NCBI RefSeq assembly: GCF_964204645.1
Contig: NC_134026.1
Coordinates: 21,098,650 to 21,162,649 of the forward strand
Reading direction: 5' to 3'
DNA length: 64,000 nt
Source of the DNA: Tubulanus polymorphus
Lineage: Eukaryota > Nemertea > Palaeonemertea > Tubulaniformes > Tubulanidae
The notes below the pieces were generated by a model. That model saw nothing but the letters and a program-made list of their open reading frames with translations, did no database searches and was not told the DNA's origin. Both the position numbers and the translations under genes were made by a program. Positions 46,156-60,049 of this stretch are shown here, piece by piece (position 1 is the stretch's first letter; every line of letters begins with the position of its first letter).

Positions 46156-48409
46156 ATTTCGTACCCGCGAAGAATGATTATTCTCTACTATACACCATTG
46201 GATGATATGAAACCATATGAAAGGACGAAGTTTCCTGTTCCAAACTAGGAAATCGAAACGCTACATCGTTACGTGGAATATGCTTGCTAGAATCTGCCTT
46301 TGCTTTTCCGATTCATCTGCAGCAGATTGTCATTCAAACTTGTGGTTCGTCGCGGCGCATTTTCGACTGTAGTCGGGCGCACGGATCAACACGTTTAATC
46401 CTAGCCGTACTTAGGTCGGCTTTCGAATCGACTCGTTGATCCAATAACTAGCCACCGTCGCAACGTTGGCAGAAGCGGAGTAAGCGCGCGCATTCGTCGT
46501 CTGATTCACCGCAAATAAACCGGCGCCGGTACATCATATTCATGCGACTATCCGGGACACGCTGAGCTAATTTGCCGAATTTATCCAACTCGGGTTTCGT
46601 TATCAAACGGCTGGATGGCGTTTCTTCCGCGCAAACTGTAATTCAACAACTTTCGCTAAGCCCGCAGACGCCGGGGCGCTTGTGACTACTTGTTACAGTT
46701 GCTCACTCGCGGGCAGTACTGTATTTGTCGCGGCGACAAATTGTTTAATTGAATTCGCGTACTTTTGAAGGCAATTTAATTCACATCATCCCGCACCGGG
46801 TCGATACTCAACACGCGTTTGTCGCAATCTTGTTTAGAACGATTTTGACGATAAACTCGATTTGCGTAAAATATGTTGCCGGGAAAAATATGCCCGTCGG
46901 TAATTCTATCAGTATTAGTATAAACTGACTGTGACAAGTTAATGGACGCGTGTGAGCTCGGCAAAACCGCCAATTACTTTGCATTAAGCATGTAAAAGCT
47001 ATACCCGCGGCTGGTGCCTTAGTTCTCCGACACAACATCTTTTACACGCCACGCATCTCTTAATCGTTTGTATCCAATTTTCGACGACACGAAATGAACA
47101 GTGTGGCCAAGGGCAAGAACGATCGATATCGCCGTCGGACTTAACGTGTTTTGAACTTGAACATCCCGAAATCATCGCATTATTCAATTAATTGTATAAA
47201 GAAATGTACCCGCAGCACGAAGCAAGTACTAGGTGGAACACTCGAGGGCTTTTTGAATAGCGGTTAAATGATTTAATGCGCCTGCAAAACAAAACCGGGT
47301 GATCAGACGGGAGATTATCGTCGTATTGTAGCCTCATGAATGGATAACACGAAAAATTAAAGTCTAATTGCATAATCGTTAAATGCGATATTTCAATCAG
47401 CCGTCTTGTCGTCTTTTAGGTGAATTATGGATTAGAAGCCATACGTGAAAAACCGTACACTCAAAAGAATTAGGAAAAAAACGTATCTTTGTTCGATATT
47501 CTTTAGCCACATTTCCGATTTCGATATCTAAGCCTCCGTTTTGTTCCCGGCAGGTGCGGTGCAGGTGTGAATAGAACGCACCCAATAAAGAAATAAGAAA
47601 CACATTGAAATATAATATGTATGATTTAAGGGGATCTGATACGTCGAAACATAACATACCATCTGATCATATCGACTTCTTTCTTCCACTCCCCATTTTA
47701 CATTATAAGTGTAACATAAGACGTGTCTTCATCTATACCTGCATATAATCATGACTGACATGATATTGTATCAGTTTAAATTAGCTCTCCGTTCAACGCG
47801 CAAGCATGCATTGTAGATATATACGTGAGTCTCGGAGTCGAAAAGTCAAAATTAGCAATACCAAAATATAAGCATCTCGTATCATCCGACGGTGATAACA
47901 ACTTTTTATCGAATCAACAAATTGTTGAAATTTTTGAAAACTTATGTCTAATAGATATGACACCGACAAGCAGGGTACGTATATATCATGACTAATAACA
48001 TTATGATTATGATTTGTAGATTCTGACTTGACTTGCTAAGTGTTGGATTTAGTGACGAAGATCATATTGGTCAAAAGGTAGGTTGGGCATTTCATTAGGA
48101 TTTTCCTCGAGTGCATTAAAAATCTTCATTTTTTTATAAAAACGTCCATCACGTGTAGCAGCCATCTTTTTTTTGAAGATATCGCTGTATCAGATTTACG
48201 CTCAGCACTGGTTGCCATATTTCATCGATGTTTTCATAAACTCGAGCTATTTTGTAAAAAAAGGTTTTGCCGGCGGATCTATGTGGCCCGCATTCTGACT
48301 CTTGAACTCCACGTAAACCGAAATATATTTCCTTGCAATCCTTGTTTAGTAAGTGGTATAGTCATATTATTTCGAAATGGGTAACGCCTGATCCTCCTTT
48401 ACGTATCAA
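46156..48409. other. intergenic, nothing recognised
   Basis: No supported gene. Several short open frames overlap on the minus strand at 46776-47657 without similarity. Confidence 0.4.
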
Positions 48410-48690
48410 AACAAGGTCTGATCTGGGATTCTTTCAAAAGGGTCTTGAAATGGGAAATGGCACTTAATTTCAATAGGGCACATTTGGCAATGCAATGGCT
48501 GCTAGGGGAACATTGGTGGGGTTCTGGTGGCTCTCCCATAGAAAAATTAGGACAAATAGTGGCTTTTGTTTGCCTTATCAGGACCAATTTGGAATTTTTT
48601 TTAGTCTTTATGAGATTTTCTTTTTAAAAAAGTTTTCCTGACTTCTTGGAGGGCACATTCGATCAGTCCACCCTGTCCACTACTAGATCC
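48410..48690 (+). repeat. dispersed repeat B, copy 2
   Basis: Diverged partner of 25024-25345. It ends near CTACTAGATCCGCGCTTG, a possible degenerate hAT-like tip. Confidence 0.5.
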
Positions 48691-49489
48691 GCGCTTGTAA
48701 AAAAACATCGTATCTTAAGACGCACACAATATGACCTCGACATTGCTCTCACTTCACGGGATCGATAGAAAGGAACGGCAGCCTTTTATACGTTCCCGCT
48801 AGTTTTAACCTGAGCGAGCGCGTGTTATTCTTTCTTTGCGTTCTCAGGTAACGCAGGGTTAATCGAATTAATTTGAAATTCAAAGCAGCAACCTCATCGT
48901 CTTGTTAAATGTAATCAAAGTCTCGGTGACTATACGCCTGCAACCTTCGAGCTAGAAGATAATTTTCGCATGTGACCACGTTCGAGAAGTCGACCTGGAA
49001 TACATCTTATGAGAAGCCGGCGTAAACGACGATTCCTGATGGCGAGTTTGTGAATTTTAATAGCAATGTCTATACCGGTGACATGTCATCTGGTTGTCAG
49101 CGAAACTCACAGTGCTGGAAGACAGGGTTGAGATAGGTTTTCGCTATCGAGTTGAGCTCCAGTATCCTCGAGTGTACCGACATCCATCTTATACGTTCAT
49201 AGGTTGCGTTATGTGTCGTGATTATACAAGATATGTCATGTGAAAATATCGATTGAAAATGAAATTATTAATTTTAAACAACGTTTGGCTCTCTCCTTTC
49301 GTCATGCTATCAACTACGTTTTGGGGTTGTCTTTTCATCATTGGTTTAGATACACGTTTACACGTTACGTATTACAGTGGTTGTTCATGGGTATTTCAAA
49401 ATATTCAAATCAAGCATTTTTCATTTGCTAGCCGTCATTTTGTGAGGGGGACTTAAGTCCTGCATTGTTGGGTCGTTTTTTCTATTTTC
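48691..49489. other. intergenic, nothing recognised
   Basis: A/T-rich sequence without supported features. Confidence 0.4.
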
Positions 49490-49606
49490 CTATTTGCCCA
49501 AGTTGTAGAAATGTGAATCTTTAGTTTTCAGTTATGTAAACTCATTTAACAAATTTTCTATGATGCGACATAAGAGCCATGTAAAAAAGTGTGACCAATT
49601 TATTTT
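49490..49606 (+). repeat. dispersed repeat F, copy 2
   Basis: Partner of 17340-17460 in the same orientation, sharing TTTAGTTTTCAGTTATG and a GCGACATAAGAGCCATG block. Confidence 0.55.
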
Positions 49607-51173
49607 GCCACGCACGTAAAAATTCAGGGTACTCCAATTTGAAGCTCGTCTTTCCCAAAAATGATTTTCGAAAAACATTCTTACGTTTTAGGAACTGTAC
49701 GCATAAACGTCCCCTTTCAAATGAAGTTTGAAATCTAAAGGTGTCTCCACCAGTATTCATTCTCTATTCCATCGCGGCGCGTCTACTGTCATTGCTATTC
49801 TGTGCAGCAGTACTTCTTCACTTTCACTGTCTATCTACAGAAAATCGTTTTAGTTGTTGTTTTTAAGGTTGAATATTACGTCATTTATTCTCTTCCAATG
49901 CCATATGTTTTATCTTATACGATGCTGAAATGGTCTGGCTATTCTTTTGTAGACAGTCAGATGGCCTACATCATTTCTTTTTCAAAAGTATCGCTTCTTA
50001 TTCGAAAAGCAATTCCTTTTTATCCCCGGAACACTTAAGCGAGATTATTTTTTCTTTATATCCAAGCATAAAAAAAGTTGCGGAATCAGGGCATTAAGTG
50101 CGTAGACAGAAAAAAAAATCATAACTGCACTGGAAAAGATTCGATGTTATACACGAAAAACCAATTCCAATCAGGTATTCGATAATTGTAACTAAATCGT
50201 ATTTGGCTCCGGGCGAGGAATGATTAGAGAAGAAACCCCCGCAACTCAAGGCAATAGGAGATCATTTCCATTCGTGGCTGGTATTAACCCCCAATCAGTT
50301 GGCTATTGTTTATTGGGCCAATTAGGAACCATTGGCCGGGTTTTCGGGCACGTTCCTCGATTCTCATATTCCGCTCGTCATGATCGTCGCTGATTTGATT
50401 AATAGCCACGAAAACGACGACGCTGATTTGACAATTATCGGCTGATCTTTTTCGCCGCACGACGCGTCATCCACCTTATCTGCAACAACCAGACATATTT
50501 GGGGCTGGCTAAAGGACAAGACGGGCGCGCGCGGTATTCACCCTGTCACTTTCTTAATTATTCAGTCCTCGTTCATCGCGAGAGTTATATTTAGAAGTTT
50601 TTGACTGATGACGAAGATGATGAAGATCAATATTCAAACAACGGTTAAATGAAACCTGATATGACGAGACGAGAAATAAGAAAGTTAACGCCTGACATTT
50701 TCGATAAGATGGATGTTGAATTTTAATGTCTTATATATTGAAATGTTTTTCCTTATCTATATCTTTATTTTTTCGGGAAATTTCTGAAAAAGATATGGTG
50801 TCCTCGAGACGCTTCCGTCGTTTCGATTATCATAGCAAAATAAACCATCTGGTACGAATGGAATTGAGTTGTAAGGTAAATAACTGAATATTGACTGGAC
50901 CAGGCCCGAGTCAAATTTAGCCCATTCCCAATTAGAGAGCGCGTTCACACGTAAACTACTCACTCGATACTAAACAATACTCGAACAAGGTGAGTAACTT
51001 CCGGAACCTGTAGCAATTCACTAACAACAATTTTACCAGTGCTTAATTTTTTTTTCGGGCCCGGTCCGACGTTTTTGATCGGGCCGAACAGGCACGGGCC
51101 CATTTGGCACCCGCACGCGAACAGTTATTCGCAAAAAAACGCTCGTGCGGTCGCTATAGATTAGAATCGAATA
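49607..51173. other. intergenic, nothing recognised
   Basis: Contains a G/C-rich CGGGCCCGG...CGGGCCC inverted patch near 51057-51100. No gene was seen. Confidence 0.4.
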
Positions 51174-51203
51174 TCTATCGATCTATCTATCTATCTATCT
51201 ATC
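51174..51203. repeat. (ATCT)n microsatellite
   Basis: Tandem ATCT with one imperfect ATCG unit, about seven repeats. Confidence 0.85.
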
Positions 51204-53113
51204 GAATCTCATAATTATTGTACAAGGTCTTAGTTGCAATATATAGGAATATAGAGATATCTCTGACAAATCTCATCCTATCGCACCGAAACGTCGTTAG
51301 CGTGTTATTATGGTGCCGTATGATTTTTTTGTTCAACGTCCGGCACGAAAATAAATACCAATCGCGTAAATTGTCGGCGTAGTTATAGTAATTGCCGCGG
51401 CCTATCAGATGGCCGACTATTCATTTTGTTTTTGTGATGATCCGAGAATCTTAAAACGTCGCCGTTAACGATGATAAATACGAGTTAGCCTAGAATGTGG
51501 ACACGTTCGCAGTCACGAATCACGGCCATTAGCGTGACGAAAATCGCCGCGTAAATTGCGCATTGACCTTTACCGACGTTCGGCGGACACCGGTTACAGA
51601 CCGCGTGCCGGACGCTCGCGCCTAATTCTCCCGCCCGCGATTACAACGACGACGTCGACGACGAATATTCGAAACGGATGCGTAAAATTCTCGTTGGAAA
51701 TTCAGCCGCCTAATCGGGAAAGGCATGTCAAAGCGTGTAGTAATCCATCATCATCGGTTGTTTTCGATCGTAAACGAAAACGAAATCACGACGGCGAACA
51801 TGCGGTGTCACACACGCGCACGATTTAGATTCAACAGGAAGGACAGCTTTTACGACGCCAAATAACGCCAGCATGTTCATCTTTATAGGCTGTCGTCGCA
51901 CACTGCTTTTTCATTTCCTCACAAGGAAGCCTTTGATATTTGCTCTTTCATTAATTTATGCCTGTTGTTGTTTCAGAAGCAGTTGGTCCACCGTGAAACC
52001 GTCTAAATATTAAGTTATACATAGTTTCAGCACGGCTTCTTCCCGGTAGAGCGCCGTTCATTATGTGACATTGAATAGATATCGTCTTTTAATCTGATTT
52101 TTATTCTATGCTGCGGACGATGAAATCAATGTAAACAGAAAGGTAATCATTAACCTCGCCGATATCAGAAATACAGATATGAAAAGGATCTACGCTGTTT
52201 CAAGGATATTAAACTTTTAGAGATTTGTTTGATGAGACTGACTGATGTAATAGAAAGTACACGTTACTTTCGTCGGTCAACCAGCTATACGCGAACCAAA
52301 GCGGCGCTGATTTTCTGTTTGGAAACTTTAAGTGGGTGGTTATAGTCTTGCAGGGGATGGTTGCTCGAAAGTTGGATAACCGATGAATAAATTCCATAGT
52401 AACAATGAACTTTTAAATGTCAACTATCAACTGGCTAACTCTAACCAACTTTTAGGCAACCAGTTCCAGGGTTGAAATATTCCATTGTAGAAATCTGACA
52501 GTACATCATTTTTTGACTCTCGTGTACTAGATTCCAGAATTCTAAATCAATAGAAAAACACCCGACGTAGAGCACTGTTTCGTACGGGAGCGTCCCGGGG
52601 ACATTTTTCTTTCTAAAAAAAAGAAAAGATTTCGCACTTTATTCCGAGTAACTAGTCAACTATAGTTGCAAACTCGAAATAAGCCGAGCTCTTCGGCAAC
52701 TTTTTGACTTATCAGTTATGGGATGGTATATAAGAAGTTGTTTTTGTTGATTATAACCATTTTTGTTTCGTTCGGCATTGTCTCTCATTTTTGTAGAAGC
52801 ACGTAGGCCGAGTAATCACCCGAGATTTAATGAAAGCTCGTTTCTTATTCCCATCGTGTGAATCATATTTCAAAAACGCCCGAGATCAAAGTATGCCGAT
52901 ATCGTAACTTATCCTTCGTCAACATCTCACTGGGAGAACTTCAAATGATTATCACATTATCCGACGCTCGTACGACAAACGCAATTTTTAATTGTTAACT
53001 CGAAAGTGGCTCTGAAACCAAATGTTCGACAAAAATCATAATATTCTCACCTACAAAAAAAAGGTTCCACGAAAATGTAACTTACGTTTAGATACGCGCG
53101 GCGCAGTATATTT
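51204..53113. other. intergenic, nothing recognised
   Basis: No supported gene or paired repeat in 1.9 kb. Confidence 0.4.
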
Positions 53114-53215
53114 GGGGCACAGTAGCTCAGAGGTATGAGGCGTGATGTGCTGTGATGCTGTTGCATTCGCTATATCCTGATTGACAAGCGGGTTCGAGTC
53201 CAGCCGTTTACTTTG
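53114..53215 (+). repeat. tRNA-derived SINE head or tRNA pseudogene
   Basis: Contains an A-box-like TAGCTCAGAGGT (53123-53134) and a perfect B box GGTTCGAGTCC (53191-53201). The boxes are about 68 bp apart, longer than in an intronless tRNA. The acceptor stem (GGGGCAC against CGTTTAC) does not pair, so it is not a functional tRNA gene. Confidence 0.5.
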
Positions 53216-54331
53216 CGCGGTAGGCGCCTCAAAGACCATCGTGCATGGTCGACAACGAACAATGTAGTAGAATAGGGTCGGGGTTGGGAAAGATCCGAAA
53301 GCAAGATAGTATACGTAATCTATCGAGATCGATTAAGTATTTGAGGACCCATAATAACTTGGAAGCATTGAAAGATGATTGATGATAATAATCCGGAGAG
53401 TAATGAAAGAATTGTCTTAGATGTAGTGGATGATGATCAGTCACAAGATGCGTCCTCATTTACTCGCTCTGGCGAATCTAAGTTACTGTTTTTAGATATA
53501 CGATTTAAATCATTATTGATCAGTCATTTCCGGGCAATATGCAAAGGATATCTTCTCCGAAATAGCAAACAATATAAACTATCCTTTTTCCCTTCTTCTT
53601 TCGTTTATTTTTTTCTTTTTTGATCCACGAATGTTTGTAATCCGATATCTATCCGTTCACCCATGAACGGCATTACCATTTTTTCTTTTTTGCTCTTCTG
53701 CCTCTCACTCTCTCTCTCTTTCCCTTCATCAAAATCCGTCTCCACTCGACGAACAGTTAATGGGGACTCGATCGAACCAACTCGGGCGCACGACGGCAAC
53801 GGTTAGAAAGCACCACCGTTGCCGTCGCCCGGACAAAGTAGCCATTATGTTTTACCTGTGGGAAAAGCCCACTTCCCGTGGATAATGCGCGAATTTTTAC
53901 ATGCTCCATTATCGGATTAGGCGCAGCGTCAGCTATCGTGAAATCTCGTTTACAGAATGACTGTCTCAAAAATTGGATCTATAACAAGAGTGCCAGAAGC
54001 TTTGTAATTAGGTATGCGTAAAACCCCCGATATGGAACCTACGGAGCCCTGGGTAAAATTTGTCTCAGTCGAATCGACGTCGATGCCTATCATCATTTCA
54101 ATATCGTACTACATTATATATAGTTTTTCTTAGATGTTTTTCTTTTCGATGTGAAAATGTTGGATCGAATTTGGTGAACAGCCTGGTGTGTATCTTGCAG
54201 TTATCAGTCCTAGGTCGACCTCCACACACTTAATCACAATTCTTCCAGTTTTGTATTAAGAAAATACATGAATTTTATCCCCATGTTTTTTAAACGATCG
54301 TCCTGTCTTCGTACAGAAACAAAAAAATGTT
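53216..54331. other. intergenic, with a strong hairpin
   Basis: CGACGGCAACGGT (53791-53803) and its exact reverse complement (53815-53827) form a 13-bp stem with an 11-nt loop. A CTCTCT-rich tract precedes it at 53700-53725. The acidic frame at 53375-53623 is unsupported. Confidence 0.55.
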
Positions 54332-54621
54332 CATGAACGGATCCAGGGGCAGGCTTTGGCAGGAGCACAAAGAAATGAAAAGTGCATATAATCTGAAAAC
54401 TGGAAAGTTAATCATATACGCGGCCAAAACAGGGATCTTCATCCAATTTCTAGGCACTTTAGGGGCATTCAATATGTTAAACCATTTAAGCTGAATCTTG
54501 CGCATCGGACTGCTGTCTTATTGGTCGCGGGTGGAAAACGTGCCCTGAAAAGATTGCTATTGTAATTTCCCATTGCGACTGGAGCGCGTGCTCCATGGGC
54601 TCCCTTCTGGATCCGCCCCTG
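54332..54621 (-). mobile_element. hAT-like miniature element A, copy 2
   Basis: 290 bp, inverted relative to 11612-11844. Its right tip reads CAGGGGCGGATCCAG on the minus strand; the left tip (CATGAACGGATCCAG) matches it at 12 of 15 positions. No clear 8-bp target duplication. Confidence 0.75.
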
Positions 54622-57600
54622 ATTCATCGGTATAGCCAGAGGGTATTTCCAGGCTAAAGTTGTGCCTGCTGCATTCTAATGGTTTTGATTTGCTTGGATA
54701 CAATTGCTTCAAAGTCAAAGAGTAAGGAGATAAGATAAACAAGTAGGTAACGAAATACCTCGTTCCAATGACGATGCTTAATTACAAAATCCCGTTTGAT
54801 TTAGAGAAACGAGTCCAAAAGGCAGTCAAAGCTTCTGATGCACTAAAAAGCACAGACGATCTTATATATGTTTTGAGCTTACATTTCAGTCACGATGCTT
54901 TCGATTAACTTTCGCAATTTGAATGTCATCTCGGGGGCACGATCATAGATTCAGCATGGTGAAAATGCGAAACAAACAAAAAATTACAATTCAACCAGCG
55001 CGCGCTTTGCTGCCAACTAACAGGTCATTTCCGATGTTAATCTTAACGTTGCAATCGTTAGAAATTTAATGAAGGACCGTGTGCGCCAGCGTGTGCCCGG
55101 CGGGCTCGTCGTTATTTCGCAATTTATCGGTAGTTTCAGAAACGAACAAGATAAACGAATTACTATACTGCGTATATGTCTTGGAAACATGGTACGGCTC
55201 CGCGATACGGCGCGGCGAGTTGAAAAAACCGCCCCGGATTCAACGTTGCCTACAGCGATTCTAACATGATCGGAACAAACCTTACGTAAGTCGGATCTCT
55301 GGAGACCAAGAATCATCCGACTTTAGATAAGTCGGACTTCCAGCCTTTTCCGAAAACTACGACTTGAGAATAAGTTTCGGTAAAAATCTAATCAACATCT
55401 ACGAGAAATGATTTGAATATACGCCGAAATATTTCGGGTTTATTTTTTCTATTCTAATACGCTATAACCACAAATAAAATAACGTATAGCCCGCCGTGGT
55501 GAGTGAGTGAATTAAACTGATTTATGGGACCTAGAAAAGCACTACGAGATTCCGAGTTTCCGACTTAATAGGCGAGATAGGCGAGTTTCCGACTTAAAAA
55601 AGAGGATGGAAAAATTTGGAACGATTATCTGACTTTATGTTATGTATTCACAACGCGGCGCGCACCTTCATCTAATCATTTAACTTTCAAAAAAATGAAT
55701 TAAGCCGAGGTATATCATACTTTGGTCACCCTTTTAGATTTAAGCTTGTTTGTCTAACACAAATTTTGGGACTTTTTTGTTGAGTAGATTTCTTATTTTC
55801 TGGCTAGTGAAAAATAACTTGTTAACTTTATCGAATGATATGATGATGCTCTTCGGACCTGGACTAACGCCAAGAGACAATGCCTAAATTGTGGGATTTC
55901 TTATGTTATTTTCATCCGTGCCGGCATTTATGTTAGATCTGACGTAGAAAAAACTTCCGTGAAATGTTGGATGTCGCTGAGCGTGCAGATATCATTGTTT
56001 AAACCGTACGAAGCTCTATTTGGCATAACTGAATCATTACCTGCGCAAATATGTGGCCATATTCGCAAATTGGTGACGTGACGCGGCCGTTACTAGGACT
56101 TCTCACGGCAAGGTGCGTCCGCTGATTTAGTCGACATTGGGTTTAGGATTTTTTTTATCATTGTTACGTTCACACGAATGCCTAAATCCGCGACCGGTTT
56201 GTTGTGTTGCTTGATACTAATTCCATCTTATTTCGCCGTTTCGTCTGCCGGCCTTGCCTCACCCAACATCAAACGTGGATAAATCATACCAATTTGACAA
56301 GCCGGCTATCGCTCTGATAATGTCATTTCTGGGTGACTTGGAGCTTGTCGCTCATTATAACATGGAAAGAATAACTCTCTCCCTCTCTCTCACGACTTGG
56401 AGTAGCACGGCGGAGTGCGGAAAAAACTAGTGTATACACACGCGGGTAACAATGCGTGAAGCCACGTTGGTCGAGGCGAATTTCATTTTTAATCGCTGCC
56501 ATCTTTCCATCATTAGCTAATGTATTGGTACGTTATAATGTAACTGAAGTGTTTTACGTCACTCCTAATTGGTCGCTCGGTGTATGCGCACTTTATTTAT
56601 AGCGCACAAATGGCCATGAACATTTTACATCTAACATATCGACTGGAAACCACAAAGCATAAATGCGGTTTAAGCCCGTTATACCCGCAAACCAGGATTT
56701 GCCCCGCAAATACTGTAAATTCATATTCTCTTCCACTAGAACGTCTCGATTGAAACAAGAGATAACACCATTTCATCGGCATATTGTTTAGCTAACCTGG
56801 AGATGATTATGAGCTGATGAATATACAATCATCTTCCACTTACTACTTTGCCACGAATTATAAACAAACCAACAGAAGCAATGTACACTAGCAATATTAC
56901 CTACCCTAATGCAGCAGTTAATCTGCAGCATGGACCTACCATCGATGTTTGATCAATTTGCAATTCAAATTTCTGATCGTGCGGGCTTCCCGTGTGTAAT
57001 ACCTGTCGAACAAAACGGCAGCCTATCTATATCGGAATCGCATTATTTCTCAAAGCAAATTATGATTTGATGATTTCTATCGCGCACGAAGACGCCAAAT
57101 TATAACCGAATGATCTCCCATTAAAATCCCATGGAAGACGCGCATACGACACCAGAAGTTATTAGAAGATAATGAACTACGTAGGCAAGCGTGTGTATGT
57201 CACGTGCCTTATTTTTTCAATCAAGTTGGGAGGACCCGGCACGAATGTAAATGCAATTTAAATGCATCCACAAGTCGTTGTTCTCTTGTAAAATCTTGTT
57301 AAAAATCCATGTTCGGGATTTCCTTTGCTCCGGCGAGTGAAGCGTCTGAGAAACTGGGTCTATACGGCGGGTATGATGTTTGGAAGCGTGTCCTTAAGTA
57401 TCGTTTGAACGTCGGATTTCCAACGTGTCAGGTTAAGAATAACTGATTTTCCCATCAACAAAATTGTATTTCACCACTGCGCTCGTACCCAACGCAAACC
57501 CCCACGACCCTCTGGGAACGGTCCTGTGGCATTGTATGAGCGAGATCTTATCTGCATAAAAAAGAAGTAATATCTGCAATGCACCGAAGTAGGTGATACA

Positions 57601-60021
57601 ATAGATTTATCATATCTGAATGAATTATTACTTGAAGAGAGATATTAAAAATCGTCCGTCGATTACTGGTAAACAATCACTTATTAGCACCGCAGACACA
57701 CTTTAGCCGTACGTCGGCGCGATGATCGTTGTCGTCAACCGTTTATCTATAATTAATGTCTAGCCCGAAGTGGAATGAAGCCACACATTTGTTAAACGAA
57801 TTTCGTCCCTTTAGAAAAATAGCATATCGAGCGCGCAGTTTAGTTGTCTAATGCGTTCTACGCGTGTCCTGTTTACGTAAATAAATAATCCGATGATTTG
57901 GTCGATGTTGCGACTCGGTTCCGTCATTTGGCAAATTAAACATTCGCTTTCGAAATCTTTTGGGTATATTTGCGCCACTGCAGTTAGTCGTATTCGCTTT
58001 CACTCTAATTACTTTCACAGTCTGGGGTCGTCGAAAAAAAGCGTGTTCCGCGCAAGCGATTCGCCCTGTGTATAACGGAACTATAGCAATTCCCTTTTCG
58101 CCAGATGCCGCGCCGGAAGTTGACGCCAACGGAAAATTTCGCCATAGCTGTTAATTGAATTAGAAAAAAGCCAAAAATCGAGCGAAATAATGCGTCGGTG
58201 GAACACGGGTTCTGGTTTTGTTTTTTTTTGCGAGATTTTAACGAAGGAAAAGGCGTTTTCCATAGTTATTAGTCGATGAATAAGATTATTACAGCAAATA
58301 TGGACAGCCGGCATCACGTTTTGATAGCCACTTAAAGCGCCATTCTCGGCTGCCGCTTGTATCTGGACATTTAAGTGCTTCTGATTTTTCGGTCGCCGTG
58401 GTTGATATTTTTCGAGACGGCGATCGCAAGTCGCTATGTGTCTTGTTTCTACGATTCAATTTCGACCGATTAAGTAAACGGATCAATCATAGCTCTGCGT
58501 CATTTGCCGGTTTGTCGAGTAAATTATTTTGTAATTACACGGACCCTCCGGGCTGATACATTATATGTACACATAGAGGTTTCGATTGCGTAAAGATTGA
58601 GCTTAAGTTAGATTGTCCACGTAAAACCCAGCCGAATTTTGATATGATAAACATTCTTTCATGCAACATGTTTACTATCTTACTTTAGGGCACCCGATAT
58701 CAGATTTTTAAGCTGGCTTTTCCCTCGAAGTCTTAAAAGTTGGTGGAGCCCAACAATACTTTATATACGTTTCGTGGTTTTTTAAATCACTTTAAACTTG
58801 ATGTCTACTTATGTCTGTTCATAACGCCATCAGAGTGGATCCGTTCAAGAATGACGGGTTTTTGGAATCCAACTCTATTTCCAGGGATGCTGTATTTCAT
58901 GAAATAAAACGACCCGGATCGTATTAATATGTATTAGCTCGTTACGACCAACAATAGGGATTTTGCTACACAATTCTCTAATCCATCCATATCCGAGGAT
59001 TTTGTGAAGCTAGTAGCTGCATCTCACATTACTACGTTCTGATATGCTTTGTCGATTCGCTGTCATATATTTTCGCCGGTGTAAGCATGCGTATTATGTG
59101 TTTACCTGATTCCATATACGCGTATGCGAATCAAATGGCCGAGCGGCTACTAAATTAATCATTAATACCATCTCCGTTGAGAACACGATCAACCGCCGTT
59201 CGCTAAAAACAGACGAAATCGTGATACTTTCGTTTGGCGGCGAAAAACTCCGGACACAAAGCCGGCCTACCTTGATACCTGTCACTGCGTCGGTACATGC
59301 GAATGATAAACGATGATCATTATATGGCAAGATAAATCACTTTTTGCATCTCGCCATTCTAATATGACTTGTGAGAGACGGACAGTCACAGTAAATAAAC
59401 TGCAATGTCGTTCGTCTTAACAAAATGAAACTCGCCCGTTTGATGCCCCTATGTATTCCTCGTGCGCGAGACGCAGTTTATCCTTGTCATCCACGAAATG
59501 ATAAACGCAATGTAATTCGACCATCACCGGCGATATACACTACGCAAACCATTCTCCTGTCGTGGACATTTACATATATTTGCAATCTAGACAGATTTAT
59601 ATAGCCGAAGAAGTCACGTAGAAGAATGGCGAAATGTCGTAGTATTTTGAACTTCCTCGTTATTGGGGAGATTTCGCGCAATACGCCAAGTTGTTGTTTG
59701 ATTTACGTATCAAATTCGATTATTTTGTGGACCGATTAAATACTTAATACATTATTCAACGAAATTAGCTTTACTCTCGTATATTTCCATTGGATTCCTA
59801 GTATTACCTATTACCATATACAAACCTCGTGTAGATGTTTTAGTAGTTGGTATTACGCGGCTTCCATTACCAGGTTATGTATAGATATTCTCCTATTCAC
59901 AGAGCAAAATACAAATCGAAAATGTCATCTTATCGATATATATGCTTACATACACAAAGCTTTCCCAAGCTTTCAAATCATAGAATTTAAAAAAACCGCT
60001 TGCGCGCTGGGAGCTTTTTTC
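54622..60021. other. 5.4-kb intergenic region, no gene recognised
   Basis: Repeated AAGTCGGA/TCCGACTT pieces occur between 55284 and 55600, including a direct repeat CGAGTTTCCGACTTAA at 55553-55568 and 55582-55597, perhaps a decayed small transposon. CTCTCTCC-rich sequence lies near 56377-56395. Open frames at 55017-55316, 57848-58129 and 59094-59330 are unsupported. Confidence 0.4.
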
Positions 60022-60049
60022 GCAGCAGCAGCAGCAGCAGCAGCAGCAG
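60022..60049 (+). repeat. (GCA)9 trinucleotide repeat
   Basis: A perfect GCA/CAG run of 28 bp. It is not inside a convincing reading frame, though it would read as poly-Ala, poly-Gln or poly-Ser in plus frames. Confidence 0.95.

Noticed and set aside
53114-53215. Functional tRNA gene
   Set aside because: The acceptor stem does not pair and the internal promoter boxes are too far apart.
53375-53623. Acidic 82-codon frame after the tRNA-like head
   Set aside because: Adjacent to a repeat; composition alone is not enough and no upstream signals were found.
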